DNA of 64,000 bases from Spongiibacter thalassae (GCF_012272835.1 NZ_JAAWWK010000009.1:1-64000), one strand, 5' to 3'; counted from the first letter of the stretch, positions 8,998 to 17,894 are shown. The notes: generated from the sequence alone by a model not told the origin. Numbers and translations are program-made.

Positions 8998-10138
8998 TAC
9001 ACACCCTCATATATAGCTTTTCGTGCTCTGCGACACAGCGCTCCAGCTTGTATTTTTCCAAATCAACCGTAGCGGCCATCTTTTGACTGACCGAAATATT
9101 TGTTAAAACGCTTACTATCTGCTTAGCGAGCTCTTTAACATTTCCTTCTTCAAACAATAATTCAGCGGGTAGCAATTCAACATTCCCAAAGCTCTTCGAA
9201 GCCAAGGGTACTACTCCACACGCCACCCCTTCCATTAGCACTGTCGGAAGAGATTCATAACCTAAACTCGGCACAACCAGCACCTTTGCCTTCCCATAAA
9301 GGGAAGGCAAATCTTCTTCGGGAACGTGATTTAAAATTCGCCCACCAATGTTTTGAATAGCCTCAGCATATTGATTGCCAACATTTGGCTCACTAACCCA
9401 GCCTTGACCAAAAACCCAAGTGCTTTCGATGGGAGAAGGAAGTTCTTTATTTGCGATTTTAATCGCTTCTAATAGCACATCGATTCCCTTTTTGGGCACG
9501 GGCCTGCCTACAAATAGAACATCTGTATCCCTGACTACACTCAACTCTGGTGGTGCATAGAAGCACATGTCAATCCCATTTTGAATTACTTCGATTTTTT
9601 CGGGCCTTACCCGATAGTCATCCACTAACTCCTTCACTTGAAAATCGCTAACAGAAATAACCCTGTCCGCCATTGCATATATTTTTCTTTCGAGCATAAA
9701 TTGTAAGTATGCATTAATATAGATAACCAAACTCTTTAAGCCTCTTACCCGATGATTAGCTTTAAATTCTGGCCAATGAGTTCCATGCGCCGTAACAACT
9801 AGCGCCGTATTTTTGAATGAATAGAATATAGGAACTAGCGCAGGAGTATGCACATGCAGAATATCTGGCTTTTCATAGCTTCGGCTTATTTTAAGAGATA
9901 TTATCAAGCATCGTATTAAATATTTGGGTAATGCCGCGAGATAGTTCGTATCGACTCGCTCACGCACATTATGAGAGAAAAAATCCCGATTTTTACTCGT
10001 TGATAGATACTTGGTTTCAAAATTTTTACTTATTCCCTTTAGCAAATAGTACGGATTTTTGACCATGCCACCGACTAAAGCAGCGCCTTTCTTAAAATCT
10101 AGATCCCAAGCAATAAACAGGAGTTTCTTTGGCGGCAT
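8987..10138 (-). CDS. GT4-family glycosyltransferase
   Basis: The protein has a GT-B layout, with HVHTPALVPIFYSFKNTALVV at residues around 90-110, VISVSDFQVKELVDDYRV (acceptor-domain end), DVLFVGRPVPKKGIDVLLEA near 210, and the E-x7-E motif ESLPTVLME near 296. I chose ATG 10138 because GAGG sits five bases upstream; an alternative start at 10156 adds six residues. It is the first gene of the AT-rich part of the cassette, 183 bases after the sugar-phosphate transferase. Probable cytoplasmic sugar transfer onto the undecaprenyl-linked precursor. Confidence 0.85.
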   Translation of the reverse strand: MPPKKLLFIAWDLDFKKGAALVGGMVKNPYYLLKGISKNFETKYLSTSKNRDFFSHNVRERVDTNYLAALPKYLIRCLIISLKISRSYEKPDILHVHTPALVPIFYSFKNTALVVTAHGTHWPEFKANHRVRGLKSLVIYINAYLQFMLERKIYAMADRVISVSDFQVKELVDDYRVRPEKIEVIQNGIDMCFYAPPELSVVRDTDVLFVGRPVPKKGIDVLLEAIKIANKELPSPIESTWVFGQGWVSEPNVGNQYAEAIQNIGGRILNHVPEEDLPSLYGKAKVLVVPSLGYESLPTVLMEGVACGVVPLASKSFGNVELLPAELLFEEGNVKELAKQIVSVLTNISVSQKMAATVDLEKYKLERCVAEHEKLYMRVCNEQ

Positions 10139-10186
10139 ACCTACCTCTATTACCAATACGACGTTATCTAATTCAGATGTAGTATT

Positions 10187-10214
10187 CAGGGTCGCACTCT
10201 AGCGTGCGACCCTG
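10187..10214. repeat. perfect 11-bp stem, 6-base loop
   Basis: CAGGGTCGCAC (10187-10197) and GTGCGACCCTG (10204-10214) are perfect inverted arms around TCTAGC. The hairpin lies between the conserved initiating transferase and the first AT-rich glycosyltransferase. No T-run follows on either strand, so it is not a canonical intrinsic terminator. It could be an RNA processing or stability element, a partial attenuator, or a leftover of recombination at the cassette boundary. Confidence 0.6.
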
Positions 10215-10321
10215 GCATATACTGTTGGCCACAGGCCAATTACGGAACTGAAAAGCAGCCCACTATAGCTAGTTTTCAATGAGCGCGGCGCGCCTGAAAA
10301 GGAGTCGAATCTAGACCTTTT

Positions 10322-11776
10322 CTAATACGCGCTGGAGTTTACGAAACCTTTGAGAAATGTGAGGAATATAATCTTAATATCCAATAGTACCGACCAGTCG
10401 CGAATATATTTGAGATCGAACTCTACTCGTTTTTCCATTTTTTCAAGCGTATCCGTTTCTCCACGCCACCCATTTACCTGAGCCAACCCCGTAATCCCCG
10501 GCTTGACAAGATGTCGCTGCATATATCCACTAATTTGATCGCGATAGAGCTCATTGTGCGCCACGGCATGGGGCCTTGGGCCAACAATACTCATTTGACC
10601 TTGCAACACATTAATAAACTGGGGCAGTTCGTCGAGAGAGGTTTTTCTCAAGAAGGCACCGACCTTTGTAACACGCTTATCATTTTTTGTAGCTTGCACG
10701 ACTATATCGCCGTTATCGCAAGTTGTCATACTGCGGAATTTCCACACTTCAATTTCCTCGCCATTTACCCCATAGCGGCGCTGCCTAAAAAGCACCGGGC
10801 CTCGCGACGTCAATTTGACCGCCGCCGCAATACACAGCATTGGAATCGCAACGATACAAAGAATGATAGAGCTAAGGATTACATCCTCTGCGCGCTTTGC
10901 CATAGCGTCGATGGAGTCGAAGGGGGTGTCGTACACACTCACTACCGGCAAACCGCCAATTTCGCGACTGCGGGCATTGAGCATTTTGAAGGTAAAGATG
11001 TCTGGCACGATATGCACACAGCAGGAGCTGTTGGCGAGTTCTTCCACCAGGCTTTTGATGGTTTCTTCTTCGCGCATGGGCAGGGCAATGTAGATGTCGT
11101 CAAAGGTGCCGTCGCGGGCTTCTTTTTTAAGCAATTCGACATCACCCAGCACTTGAAGCTGGTCTGCTTGCTTATTAATGCCCTGCAATGGCCGATCACC
11201 AATGGTGACCCGGTTATCGTAGAAACCGGCGATTTCCATACCCATCCAGGGGCTACCCAATATGCTGCGCGCCAGGCTCAGGCCAGGTTCTTTGGCGCCA
11301 ACAATAGCGATTTTGCGAGTATTGACCCCCGCACGACGAAACTCCCGCATAATAATGCGGGCAGACACACGGTAAAAACTGATGGTAACCGGCACCGCGA
11401 TGGCCCAGGCGACCATAACACCGCCACCGTAGCTGGTGTTGAGATCAAACAGGAAAACAACAGTGAGCAGGGCGCCCACTACGATCAGCCAGGTAGTAAA
11501 TACCGTGCGTACTTCCTGAAACAGTGATTGACCCCGCCAGGAAAGATAGAGCCCGTTTTTGTGGGCAAAGACATGGAAGCAGATTGAGCCGAGAAAGGCG
11601 GCCAGCTGGTAAGAGATGTTCCAGGCCAGCCCAGACAGCTCAACAAAAGCCGCCAGTATGCCCCAAGTCACCAGCACGTCGGTCAACTGGTGCATTGCAA
11701 CCAACATCGAATGATGCTGACGAATGAAGCCACCGTGTGGGGCGGCTTCAGACAGTCTTGCGTGTTCGGTACTCAC
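10322..11776 (-). CDS. undecaprenyl-phosphate sugar phosphotransferase (WcaJ/PssY type)
   Basis: This 484-residue polyisoprenyl-phosphate hexose-1-phosphate transferase should start repeat-unit synthesis by loading a sugar-1-phosphate (usually glucose) onto undecaprenyl phosphate at the inner membrane. It has four N-terminal helices, a CoA-binding-like Rossmann region (KIAIVGAKEPGLSL near 160), a further helix near 300, then the catalytic bacterial sugar transferase domain: GPVLFRQRRYG, EVWKFRSM, TSLDELPQF, and MSIVGPRP. The start is GTG at 11776 with GAGGGA upstream. It is the promoter-proximal cassette gene. The C-terminal third (10322 to about 10900) looks more AT-rich than the N-terminal part, as if the exchange boundary falls inside the gene. 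Confidence 0.9.
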   Translation of the reverse strand: MSTEHARLSEAAPHGGFIRQHHSMLVAMHQLTDVLVTWGILAAFVELSGLAWNISYQLAAFLGSICFHVFAHKNGLYLSWRGQSLFQEVRTVFTTWLIVVGALLTVVFLFDLNTSYGGGVMVAWAIAVPVTISFYRVSARIIMREFRRAGVNTRKIAIVGAKEPGLSLARSILGSPWMGMEIAGFYDNRVTIGDRPLQGINKQADQLQVLGDVELLKKEARDGTFDDIYIALPMREEETIKSLVEELANSSCCVHIVPDIFTFKMLNARSREIGGLPVVSVYDTPFDSIDAMAKRAEDVILSSIILCIVAIPMLCIAAAVKLTSRGPVLFRQRRYGVNGEEIEVWKFRSMTTCDNGDIVVQATKNDKRVTKVGAFLRKTSLDELPQFINVLQGQMSIVGPRPHAVAHNELYRDQISGYMQRHLVKPGITGLAQVNGWRGETDTLEKMEKRVEFDLKYIRDWSVLLDIKIIFLTFLKGFVNSSAY

Positions 11777-12783
11777 AGCAGGTCCCTCGCTTACAACGGG
11801 CTGTTTACTCTACGATTCGGGAAGTGGGCAGTCCTTTGACACCCCCCCAATCCTGTTTCGACATTCATTATGGGGGGATCTATAAATGTAGCACTGGTTT
11901 TGTACTTTGCACTGAAAACCAGCATACCCCACAATCAAGCCGGTAATTTTGCGCCATATCTGTGCGAATTCCAAGAACTTCGCACGGTAATTTGGCAGCA
12001 GTTAAGGCCTCCCGCCCCAGATCACTACATCAGTGCATAGAACATTAGCAGTTTACGGGCCAACTCGACTCGTAGATTGCTTTGTTTACATTCGGTCCGC
12101 AGGCAGTCTTGCAGAGGAGTGCTACAGTCGTGTGAACGAACCCTGCGTTTTGACCCTGCCACCGGCACCGGGCGCGCATGATAACCCAAGGCGATGTGTT
12201 CACTGCCCACTACTCCTCCCCAACCCTCGACTGCTCCGCCGAATGCATTTCGGGCGCAGTGGGCGCACCACACCACTTTGAACCTATTGCAGGCACATCT
12301 ACCAGCGGCCGCTCAACTTATTTGCGGTAATATTGCTGACATGCAGCGAGGGTGCCCCACCGTTCCGCGCCGCCGCACCGCTCGTTTTTCTGGCGCAAGG
12401 TAGTGTATTGCGCATTCCTCCTGTTACGCGACACCGAGTGGCTCACACAGGGCCAAGCGCCCGCGGGTTATGATGACTGGAGATTCGCGCCAAAGGCCCG
12501 TATTATTGGCCGCGAGCGGCGGCAGTGAGGGAAATCGACCACCTTTTCATTGCTTTGGCACCCCTGATTTTCGGGCGAGGTGGTTCACGGGCACGATTTG
12601 TGCTCCCGCTGTTCTCGACAACTCGGCCACGGCAGACGCTGTGTGGTCAGTCAACTTGGCGCAAGGGTAGTGCTTTTAGATGTCGAACAATTTTTTAAGC
12701 CATCGCTTTTTAAGCCACCTTGGCCAAACTGAATGCGAACTGTTCGGAGCAGTGTTTATTAAACGCAGACAAGGAATTACTGC
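11777..12783. other. 1-kb gene-free divergent control region between the polysaccharide cassette and wza
   Basis: I see no convincing gene here; open frames are short, lack ribosome binding sites and resemble nothing. Because both neighbours point away, it must hold promoters for both operons. Visible elements: arms GTGCGAA (11962-11968) and TTCGCAC (11979-11985), flanked by direct repeats of CGGTAATTT (11941 and 11985); a CCCCCC/GGGGGG pair around 11846-11878; and a direct repeat TTTTTAAGCCA at 12692-12702 and 12707-12717, 15 bp apart, about 70-90 bp before the wza start. The last could be an activator site. No JUMPstart/ops motif (GGCGGTAG) was found. Confidence 0.5.
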
Positions 12784-13923
12784 ATGAGAGTGTCCCACGT
12801 AATATTGCTGTCGGCTCTGGCCCTGGCCCAGACCGCCTGTACCATCGTACCCGGCAGTCATATGTACCGCTTTAACTCCGCCTGGTACGACGACACCCCG
12901 GAGGATTACACCCCCGCCGATGTCGATATTGACTATATACCCATCAATGCCACTGTGCTGAGTAATTTGAACGCGGGGCCTCCGCCCTCTGCACAACTGA
13001 ACGGCGAGCTGAGCCAGCAGATAAAAGAGTACGAATACAAGGTTGGCCCAGGCGACGTGCTGACCATTACCGTGTGGGAACACCCCGAATTGACAATCCC
13101 TTCTGGCTCTTTTCGAAGCCCAGCTGAAGGGGGGAATGAGGTGAAGGCCGACGGCACAGTGTTTTACCCTTACGCGGGAGAGTTACCGGTATCGGGCCTG
13201 ACCACCGCCCAGATCAAGGTGCTGATTCAGAACAAGCTCAGCTCGGTGATTAAAAAGCCACAAATTGATGTGCGCGTGGCGGATTTCAAAAGCCAGAAGG
13301 TGTACGTGAGCGGCGCAGTCGGCCAGCCCGGCATTGTGCCCATTACCAAAATCCCCCTAACGCTGATTGATGCTATTGAACAGCAAGGCGGCCTGGCCTC
13401 CGACGCCGCGTGGAGCACCGTACAGCTAACCCGCAACAACCTTACCCGCGAGATATCCCTGCGCAAACTTTATGAACAGGGCCGTTGGACGGAAAACCTG
13501 TTGTTGCGCGATGGCGACTTGATTCATATTCCGCGCAACGACGCCGAAAAGATTTTTGTTCTGGGTGAAGTCAATCGCCCCCAGGGCTTGCTGATGTCGC
13601 GCAACGGCACTAGCTTGGCCGAGGCCTTGGCCACAGCAAACGGTATCAATGAGAGCCGCGCCGACGGTCGGGGTATTTATGTACTGCGCAATACTGGTGT
13701 TACGCGGGGCCACAATGGCGAGCTGATATACAGGGCTACAGTGTTCCATCTGAATGCCTCCTCGGCCCTAGGTTTCATGTATGCCGACAAATTTCCGCTG
13801 AAACCGAGAGATGTGGTGTACGTGTCCGCAGCACCCATTACGCGCTGGAATAGGTTTCTCAGCCAATTCGTGCCAAGCATTGTCGCCACAGATCGTATAG
13901 GCGATATAGAAAACTCTAACTAA
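12784..13923 (+). CDS. wza: outer-membrane polysaccharide export protein (Wza/OPX)
   Basis: The 379-residue protein begins with a signal sequence ending AQTAC, where Cys19 is the probable lipidation site, although the -3 residue is Gln rather than Leu. The export domain starts near residue 80 (YKVGPGDVLTITVWEHPEL) and is followed by two SLBB-type segments (VYVSGAVGQPGIVPI near 175 and IFVLGEVNRPQGLL near 255). It should form the octameric outer-membrane channel for the polysaccharide and work with the co-transcribed Wzc. AAGGA lies 8 bases before the ATG. The GC-rich codon use matches the chromosome core, unlike the cassette. Confidence 0.9.
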   Translation: MRVSHVILLSALALAQTACTIVPGSHMYRFNSAWYDDTPEDYTPADVDIDYIPINATVLSNLNAGPPPSAQLNGELSQQIKEYEYKVGPGDVLTITVWEHPELTIPSGSFRSPAEGGNEVKADGTVFYPYAGELPVSGLTTAQIKVLIQNKLSSVIKKPQIDVRVADFKSQKVYVSGAVGQPGIVPITKIPLTLIDAIEQQGGLASDAAWSTVQLTRNNLTREISLRKLYEQGRWTENLLLRDGDLIHIPRNDAEKIFVLGEVNRPQGLLMSRNGTSLAEALATANGINESRADGRGIYVLRNTGVTRGHNGELIYRATVFHLNASSALGFMYADKFPLKPRDVVYVSAAPITRWNRFLSQFVPSIVATDRIGDIENSN

Positions 13924-13984
13924 AGGCCGATTTAAAATCCTATTTACCAACTGATCGCGCTAATCGCGCCTTGCTGGATTTGCT

Positions 13985-16237
13985 ATGACCCCAAATGCAT
14001 CACCCGATCCCCAACGCCAAGCCCATCAAAACGACGAGATTGATCTGCTAGCGTTGTTTGTTACGTTATGGGATCGAAAAGTATTTATTGCAGCAGTAAC
14101 TCTTATTTTTTTTATTTCCGGTATTTTTTATGCTCTTCTCGCGACGCCAGTTTATCGAGCAGATGCAGTCATACAAGTAGAAGAAAAATCTCCCGGCTTG
14201 CCCGGCCTTAGCGAGATGTCTGAAATGCTAGGCAGTGAATCTGGCTCGACCACCGAAATAGAGCTCATAAAGAGCAGAAGAGTCTTGGGAACCGCAGTTG
14301 ACAAACTAAATTTAGACATTGATGTAAAACCAAATTACTTCCCAGTTTTTGGCAAAGTACTTGCCCGACACTTCCCACAATCAATTGCAGGAGGCGCGGG
14401 GGGCCGATTAGGACTGAATGGCTATGCATGGGGAGGGGAAAGTCTTCAAGTTGTGGAGTTCACCGTTCCAGAGGAAATGTATGGTGCTCGACATACGATA
14501 GTAGCTCAACAACGCAATTCTTACGCTTTGCAGTCACCCGCTGGCGTCACGGTACTGGAAGGCACCGTAGGGTCAATTGAAGAGAAAGACGGCTACTCGC
14601 TTTTCGTTCGTAAATTAACAGCTAACTCGGGAACTAAGTTTTCAATAGTTAAAAAACGGCGGTTAAGTGCAATTCTCGGACTTCAGGCGACTCTCGAAGC
14701 CACCCAAAAGGGTAAGGATTCTGGAATAATCGCCCTGACCTTGGAAGGCACGAACCCTTCCCACATTGAAAATGTATTGAATGTCATCGCACAAGGCTAT
14801 TTGCGTCAAAATGTCGAACGCCAGTCAGCGGAGGCATCTAAAAGCCTCGAGTTTTTGCGAGCCCAGCTCCCTATAATAAAGAAAGACCTAGAAGAGGCAG
14901 AACGGAGATTCAACGACTACCAAGTAAAGGTTGGCTCTGTGAACATCAGCGCTGAGGCGTCCGCACTCCTTAAGCAAGTGGTCGACGTCGAAGCGGCGAT
15001 AGCGGAACTTCAGCTGCAGCAGGCCGAGCTGGACCGAAAATACACCCGCGACCACCCCGCCTATCAGGCCTGGCGCGAGCAAATGGCAGAACAGCGTACC
15101 CGCAAGGCAGAGATGAATGAGAAGATCAAAAATCTGCCGGAAACCCAACAGGAACTGCTGGGGCTGAAACGCGACCTGGAAGTTGGCACCGAGATTTACA
15201 CCCAGATGCTGAACAATATTCAGGAGCTGGATATTGTTCGCGCCGGGACTGTGGGGAATGTGCGCATTGTTGACGACGCGGCGGTGAATGTCGAAGAGCC
15301 GGTGAAACCGAAAAAAGCCCTGATTGTGGTAATTGCCACACTGCTTGGCGGCTTTTTAGCCGTAGCGGCGGTGCTGGTGCGTGCCGCACTGAATCGCGGA
15401 GTGGAAAACCCCGACGATATCGAAGCCATTGGCATGCCGGTGTATGCCAGCATTCCGCTGTCGGATGAACAGCGCAAACTCGACGGCGTTAAAAGCCGCA
15501 ATTCCTCGCTGCTGCGCAAGCGCAAGAGCCAGCATCCACAAGCCCTGCTGGCCCAGCGCAACCCGACCGATATCGCGGTAGAAAGTTTGCGCAGCCTACG
15601 CACCAGCCTGCACTTTGCCATGCTGGAGTCCAGCAACAATATTATGATGATCTCCGGTCCCAGCCCCAACGTGGGTAAGTCCTTTGTGTCGGGCAACCTG
15701 GCGGCGGTTGTCGCCCAGGCCGGACAGAAAGTGCTGCTGATCGATATGGACTTGCGCAAAGGCTATATGCACAAGATGTTTGATCTGGGCCCGGAAAATG
15801 GCGTGAGCGATGTGCTGGCCAAGCGCCTGCCAGTGCAGGAGGCCATAAAACAAACCCGTGTCGGTGAGTTGTTCTTTATGCCCCGTGGGGTTGTGCCGCC
15901 GAATCCTTCAGAGCTGCTGATGAGCAAGGGTCTGACGGAGTTGCTGGATGAAGTGAAAGACCAGTTCGATTTGATTATCGTCGATACGCCGCCGATTATG
16001 GCGGTAACCGATGCCGCGATCGTCGGTCGCCAGTGCGGCGTTACCATGATTGTAGCGCGCTTCGGCCTGAATCCGGTGAAAGAGCTGGAAGCCACCAAAC
16101 ACCGTTTCGAGCAGAATGGCATTCAGGTGAAGGGCGTGGTGTTGAACGCGGTAACCCGAAGCGCATCGGGATATGGGTACGGCTACGGTTACGGGTATTA
16201 CAATTACCATTACGAGTATAAGTCTGACAAGGCATAG
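13985..16237 (+). CDS. wzc: Wzc-type polysaccharide co-polymerase and tyrosine autokinase
   Basis: The 750-residue protein has a Wzz domain with helices near residues 32-55 and 440-465, a large periplasmic coiled region, a GNVR-type segment, and a C-terminal BY-kinase. Kinase motifs are Walker A GPSPNVGKSF (near 560), Walker A' VLLIDMDLRKGYMH (near 583), and Walker B FDLIIVDTPP (near 662). The tail is Tyr-rich (alternating YG repeats, then YYNYHYEY), the autophosphorylation cluster controlling chain length and export. It follows wza by 61 bases. Base composition is split: the first 950 bases are AT-rich (23 of 60 G/C at 14041-14100) and the rest GC-rich (38 of 60 at 15541-15600), suggesting exchange of the periplasmic part. 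Confidence 0.92.
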   Translation: MTPNASPDPQRQAHQNDEIDLLALFVTLWDRKVFIAAVTLIFFISGIFYALLATPVYRADAVIQVEEKSPGLPGLSEMSEMLGSESGSTTEIELIKSRRVLGTAVDKLNLDIDVKPNYFPVFGKVLARHFPQSIAGGAGGRLGLNGYAWGGESLQVVEFTVPEEMYGARHTIVAQQRNSYALQSPAGVTVLEGTVGSIEEKDGYSLFVRKLTANSGTKFSIVKKRRLSAILGLQATLEATQKGKDSGIIALTLEGTNPSHIENVLNVIAQGYLRQNVERQSAEASKSLEFLRAQLPIIKKDLEEAERRFNDYQVKVGSVNISAEASALLKQVVDVEAAIAELQLQQAELDRKYTRDHPAYQAWREQMAEQRTRKAEMNEKIKNLPETQQELLGLKRDLEVGTEIYTQMLNNIQELDIVRAGTVGNVRIVDDAAVNVEEPVKPKKALIVVIATLLGGFLAVAAVLVRAALNRGVENPDDIEAIGMPVYASIPLSDEQRKLDGVKSRNSSLLRKRKSQHPQALLAQRNPTDIAVESLRSLRTSLHFAMLESSNNIMMISGPSPNVGKSFVSGNLAAVVAQAGQKVLLIDMDLRKGYMHKMFDLGPENGVSDVLAKRLPVQEAIKQTRVGELFFMPRGVVPPNPSELLMSKGLTELLDEVKDQFDLIIVDTPPIMAVTDAAIVGRQCGVTMIVARFGLNPVKELEATKHRFEQNGIQVKGVVLNAVTRSASGYGYGYGYGYYNYHYEYKSDKA

Positions 16238-16240
16238 GGC

Positions 16241-16924
16241 GGTTCGCTTGCAGGGCAAGCTCCTACAGGGGCACCCTGAAACTGTGGGAGCGAGGCCTCC
16301 TCGCGAATTGGGCTGGTCTAGCCCGAGGGGTTCGCTTGCGGGGCAAGCTCCTACAGGAGAACCCCGACTATGTGGGAGCGAGGCTTCCTCGCGAATTGGG
16401 ATGGCCTAGCCCGCAGGGTTCGCTTGCAGGGCAAGCTCCTACAGGGGCACCCTGAAACTGTGGGAGCGAGGCTTCCTCGCGAATTGGGCTGGTCTAGCCC
16501 GAGGGGTTCGCTTGCAGGGCAAGCTCCTACAGGAGCACCCTGACTATGTGGGAGTGAGGCTTCCTCGCGAATTGGGATGGTCTAGCCCGCAGGGCTCGCT
16601 TGCGGGGCAAGCTCCTACAGGAGCACCCTGACTTTGTGGGAGCGAGGCTTCCTCGCGAATTGGGCTGATCTAGCCCGCAGGGTTTGCTTGCGGGGCAAGC
16701 TCCTACAGGAGAACCCTGAAACTGTGGGAGCGAGGCTTCCTCGCGAATTGGGCTGGTCTAGCCCGCAGGGTTCGCTTGCAGGGCAAGCTCCTACAGGAGC
16801 ACCCTGAAAATGTGGGAGCGAGGCTTCCTCGCGAATTGGGCTGGCCTAGCCCGCGGGGTTCGCTTGCAGGGCAAGCTCCTACAGGAGAACCCTGACTATG
16901 TGGGAGCGAGGCTTCCTCGCGAAA
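16241..16924. repeat. tandem array of eight 88-bp REP/BIME units
   Basis: Units begin at 16241, 16329, 16417, 16505, 16593, 16681, 16769 and 16857; the period is exactly 88 bases and the last unit is incomplete. Each unit contains two inverted REPs. One is a GCTTGC/GCAAGC hairpin read on the minus strand after GTAG. The other is a GCGAGG-CTT-CCTCGC hairpin after GTGG on the plus strand, very like Pseudomonas REPs. A third small hairpin (GGGCT/AGCCC) lies in the spacer. Units differ at only a few positions. The array starts three bases after the wzc stop and ends about 40 bases before coaD. Confidence 0.95.
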
Positions 16925-16964
16925 AGGGGCCACGCCAAACACTCTATTTGATGGGAAAGATTTT

Positions 16965-17456
16965 ATGAAAAGAATCGTCTACCCTGGCACCTTCGATCCA
17001 ATTACCCTTGGTCATATCGACCTGGTGGAGCGCGCCAGCAAGTTGTTCGATACCGTCGTCCTCGCCGTGGCCAATTCGGAAAAAAAACAGCCGATGTTCA
17101 AGCTCGACGAGCGCATGGAGCTGTGTCGCGAGGCGCTGAATCACCTCCCCAACATTGAAGTGTGCAGCTTCACCGGGTTGACCGTAGAGCTGGCCCGCGC
17201 CCAGAAGTGCGAGATTATTCTGCGCGGCGTTCGCACCGTTGCCGATTATGAATACGAATTACAGCTGGCGAATATGAATCGTGCACTGGCACCCGGCCTG
17301 GAAACGGTTTTTCTCACTCCCGGCGAGTCCCTGTCTTATGTGTCCTCCTCATTGCTGCGGGAAATCGCCAGCATGGGCGGAGATGTGTCACGCTTCGTTC
17401 CCACCAATGTGATGCAAGCACTGAACAAGCGCTTTGCACCAAAGCCGAAAGTATAA
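16965..17456 (+). CDS. coaD: phosphopantetheine adenylyltransferase
   Basis: The enzyme adenylylates 4'-phosphopantetheine to dephospho-CoA, the penultimate step of coenzyme A synthesis. The 163-residue length is standard. Seen motifs are YPGTFDPITLGHIDLVERA (nucleotidyltransferase TxGH signature at residues 5-23), LRGVRTVADYEYELQLANMNR near 88-108, and the SSSLLREIA motif near 128. The ATG has GGGAAAGA upstream. It lies just behind the REP array, which separates it from wzc, so it probably has its own promoter in or after the array. Confidence 0.97.
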   Translation: MKRIVYPGTFDPITLGHIDLVERASKLFDTVVLAVANSEKKQPMFKLDERMELCREALNHLPNIEVCSFTGLTVELARAQKCEIILRGVRTVADYEYELQLANMNRALAPGLETVFLTPGESLSYVSSSLLREIASMGGDVSRFVPTNVMQALNKRFAPKPKV

Positions 17457-17476
17457 GACCCGGGCATCCAAACACT

Positions 17477-17788
17477 ATGACAGAAGCCGAATTTAACGAT
17501 CAGCTCGACGCCCTTTACGACACCATCGAAGACGCCGTCGATGAACTCGACGCCGATGTAGACTGCGAGATCAGCGGGTCTGTGCTGACGCTGCGCTGCC
17601 CCGACGGCAGTGCGATTATCTTCAGCAGGCAGTCTGCCACCCGCGAGCTGTGGCTTGCCGCCCGCTCAGGGGGATTTCATTTTGTCTGGCAGGACGGCGA
17701 GTGGTACAGCCGCAAGGAGACCTGCTCGTTGACCACCAAGCTCGATGCTGTATGCCAGGAACAAATTGGCGAGACATTGCCGCTATAA
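17477..17788 (+). CDS. cyaY: frataxin-like iron-sulfur assembly protein CyaY
   Basis: The 103-residue protein matches CyaY in length and pattern: an acidic first helix (EFNDQLDALYDTIEDAVDEL), the strand DCEISGSVLTLRCPDGS, INRQ-like FSRQSATRELWLAA, and GGFHFVWQDGEWYSRK. CyaY binds iron and modulates the IscS/IscU iron-sulfur assembly machine in the cytoplasm. It follows coaD by 20 bases and may be co-transcribed with it. A weak hairpin (ACCTT-GCCA-AAGGT at 17809-17822) follows its stop. Confidence 0.9.
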   Translation: MTEAEFNDQLDALYDTIEDAVDELDADVDCEISGSVLTLRCPDGSAIIFSRQSATRELWLAARSGGFHFVWQDGEWYSRKETCSLTTKLDAVCQEQIGETLPL

Positions 17789-17859
17789 GCCCACGCCAGC
17801 ATGGGAACACCTTGCCAAAGGTATTTGTGAAACCGCCCACGCGATGCCCCAATAATGTT

Positions 17860-17888
17860 TTTAAATCTTCACAGAAGGCAGGTATAGT
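17860..17888 (+). promoter_or_regulatory. sigma-70-like promoter of candidate Csr/Rsm small RNA
   Basis: A -35-like TTTAAA (17860-17865, 4 of 6 to consensus) is separated by 17 bases from a -10-like TATAGT (17883-17888, 5 of 6). The predicted start near 17895 falls at the first base of the first GGA hairpin. A GacA-type site is not evident; only a half-like TGTGAA occurs at 17826-17831. Confidence 0.45.
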
Positions 17889-17894
17889 TTTCAG

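Noticed and set aside
10511-11527. 338-residue plus-strand frame opposite the sugar-phosphate transferase
   Set aside because: His/Asn/Gln-rich composition without motifs; it is the complement of a well-supported gene.
11777-12783. JUMPstart/ops element or hidden gene in the 1-kb region before wza
   Set aside because: No GGCGGTAG on either strand by eye, and the open frames lack start signals or protein-like composition.
16241-16924. Regular repeats with constant period as a CRISPR array
   Set aside because: The whole 88-bp unit is repeated, with no unique spacers of 30-40 bases, and the units contain REP hairpins.
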